Shown piece by piece: positions 4,765 through 5,126 of a DNA stretch of 5,126 nt. Within the stretch, counting starts at the first letter, position 1. Every line of letters begins with the position of its first letter. The notes beneath the pieces were generated by a model that was not told the DNA's origin, searched no databases, and saw nothing but the letters and a program-made list of their open reading frames with translations. A program made the position numbers and the translations under genes. Location of the stretch: assembly GCA_016208345.1 (NCBI GenBank), contig JACQYG010000310.1, positions 1 through 5,126 of the forward strand, given 5' to 3'. The DNA is from Chloroflexota bacterium (GTDB lineage Bacteria; Chloroflexota; DTOL01; JACQYG01).

Positions 4765-5126
4765 ATGATGAACAGCGCATGGGGTAGGTTCTTGGGGCTT
4801 TCGGCTTCGTTCATCCTGCTCTCGGGCATTCTGCTTGGGGGATGCGCGCTGCCAACGGCGACTACTCCTCTCCCTACCAGCTTCCCCTCGCCAGTGCAGG
4901 CGCCACTGCCGTCGCCCACCTTCCAGGCGAAAACCGGGGCAACGCTACAGAGCGATCCATACGTTGTCTCTCCGCCGAAGCTGGATCGCAAGCCCAGTAG
5001 ATACACCATCGTTGCCAGGCTGGATCCTGACCAGGCGTTGATCACCGGGAGAGAGCAGGTCCAATTTACGAATACCAGCAGGTATTCCTGGCCCAAGGGC
5101 TATTGCCACCTCTACCCCAACGCTTT
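4765..5126 (+). CDS. Lipoprotein, M1-family metallopeptidase-like N-terminus (partial)
   Basis: An open frame of 120 codons runs off the right edge. It starts with a signal peptide: hydrophobic core FLGLSASFILLSGILL (9-24), then lipobox L24-G-G-C27, so the mature protein would be lipid-anchored at C27 on the outer face of the membrane. A Pro/Thr/Ser-rich linker (about 28-55) follows. From residue 79 on, Y-T-I-V-A-R-L-D with ITGREQVQFTN and then HLYPNAF (end) match the first beta-sandwich of M1 aminopeptidases, where ...GxExVxxTN...LYxNAF is typical. The HExxH zinc site would lie beyond the window, so peptidase activity cannot be confirmed. GGAGGT (4753-4758) serves ATG 4765 or the adjacent ATG 4768; I use the first. 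It has its own promoter and is not part of the por operon. Confidence 0.78.
   Translation, partial: MMNSAWGRFLGLSASFILLSGILLGGCALPTATTPLPTSFPSPVQAPLPSPTFQAKTGATLQSDPYVVSPPKLDRKPSRYTIVARLDPDQALITGREQVQFTNTSRYSWPKGYCHLYPNA

Noticed and set aside
4758..5096. Minus-strand open frame of 112 codons
   Set aside because: It is antisense to the lipoprotein gene, whose signal peptide, lipobox, ribosome binding site and promoter are all in place.

Overview
The window reads as a bacterial chromosome segment from an anaerobe or facultative anaerobe with GC-rich genes. Bacterial features are two sigma-A-type promoters with identical TTGCCA / 17 bp / TATAAT layout, GGAGG ribosome binding sites, intrinsic terminators and a lipobox lipoprotein. 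The mix of a PIG-L-type deacetylase, a DUF1841 protein, a four-subunit pyruvate:ferredoxin oxidoreductase in the order gamma-delta-alpha-beta and an M1-peptidase-like lipoprotein would fit Chloroflexota (Anaerolineae/Dehalococcoidia-like). That placement is an impression from gene content, not a demonstrated assignment. All supported genes lie on the + strand.

Layout. Positions 1-162 are the C-terminal end of a PIG-L/LmbE-family deacetylase. A gap of about 160 bp follows and contains a nested, possibly RNA-level fold (231-297). Next is a DUF1841-family gene (324-833) with an arginine-rich tail. Positions 834-1145 hold no protein gene, but they do contain a good promoter (895-924) and a 30-bp imperfect palindrome of dispersed-repeat type (1037-1110). 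A tRNA pair comes next: tRNA-Ser(GCT) at 1146-1241 and tRNA-Arg(GCG) at 1457-1532. The two are separated by an array of four 30-bp tandem repeats, each able to form alternative hairpins. A terminator (1542-1578) closes the tRNA region.

The main protein-coding unit is a compact operon, porG-porD-porA-porB (1678-4623), with its own promoter (1601-1629), three overlapping gene junctions (8, 8 and 41 bp) and its own terminator (4648-4687). Together the four subunits would form a cytoplasmic thiamine-diphosphate and iron-sulfur enzyme that oxidises pyruvate (or a related 2-oxoacid) with CoA to acetyl-CoA and CO2, reducing ferredoxin. PorB carries the ThDP site and one [4Fe-4S] cluster, PorD two [4Fe-4S] clusters, PorA the substrate/CoA-side domains and PorG the gamma domain.

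After the operon a second promoter of the same design (4695-4723) drives a secreted lipoprotein whose N-terminal domain resembles M1-family metallopeptidases. It is cut off by the window end.

I found no clear new defence or mobile system. The parts most worth a second look are the repeat-filled tRNA spacer, the unusual GCG anticodon of the tRNA-Arg, the structured region before the DUF1841 gene, and the 41-bp porA/porB overlap.
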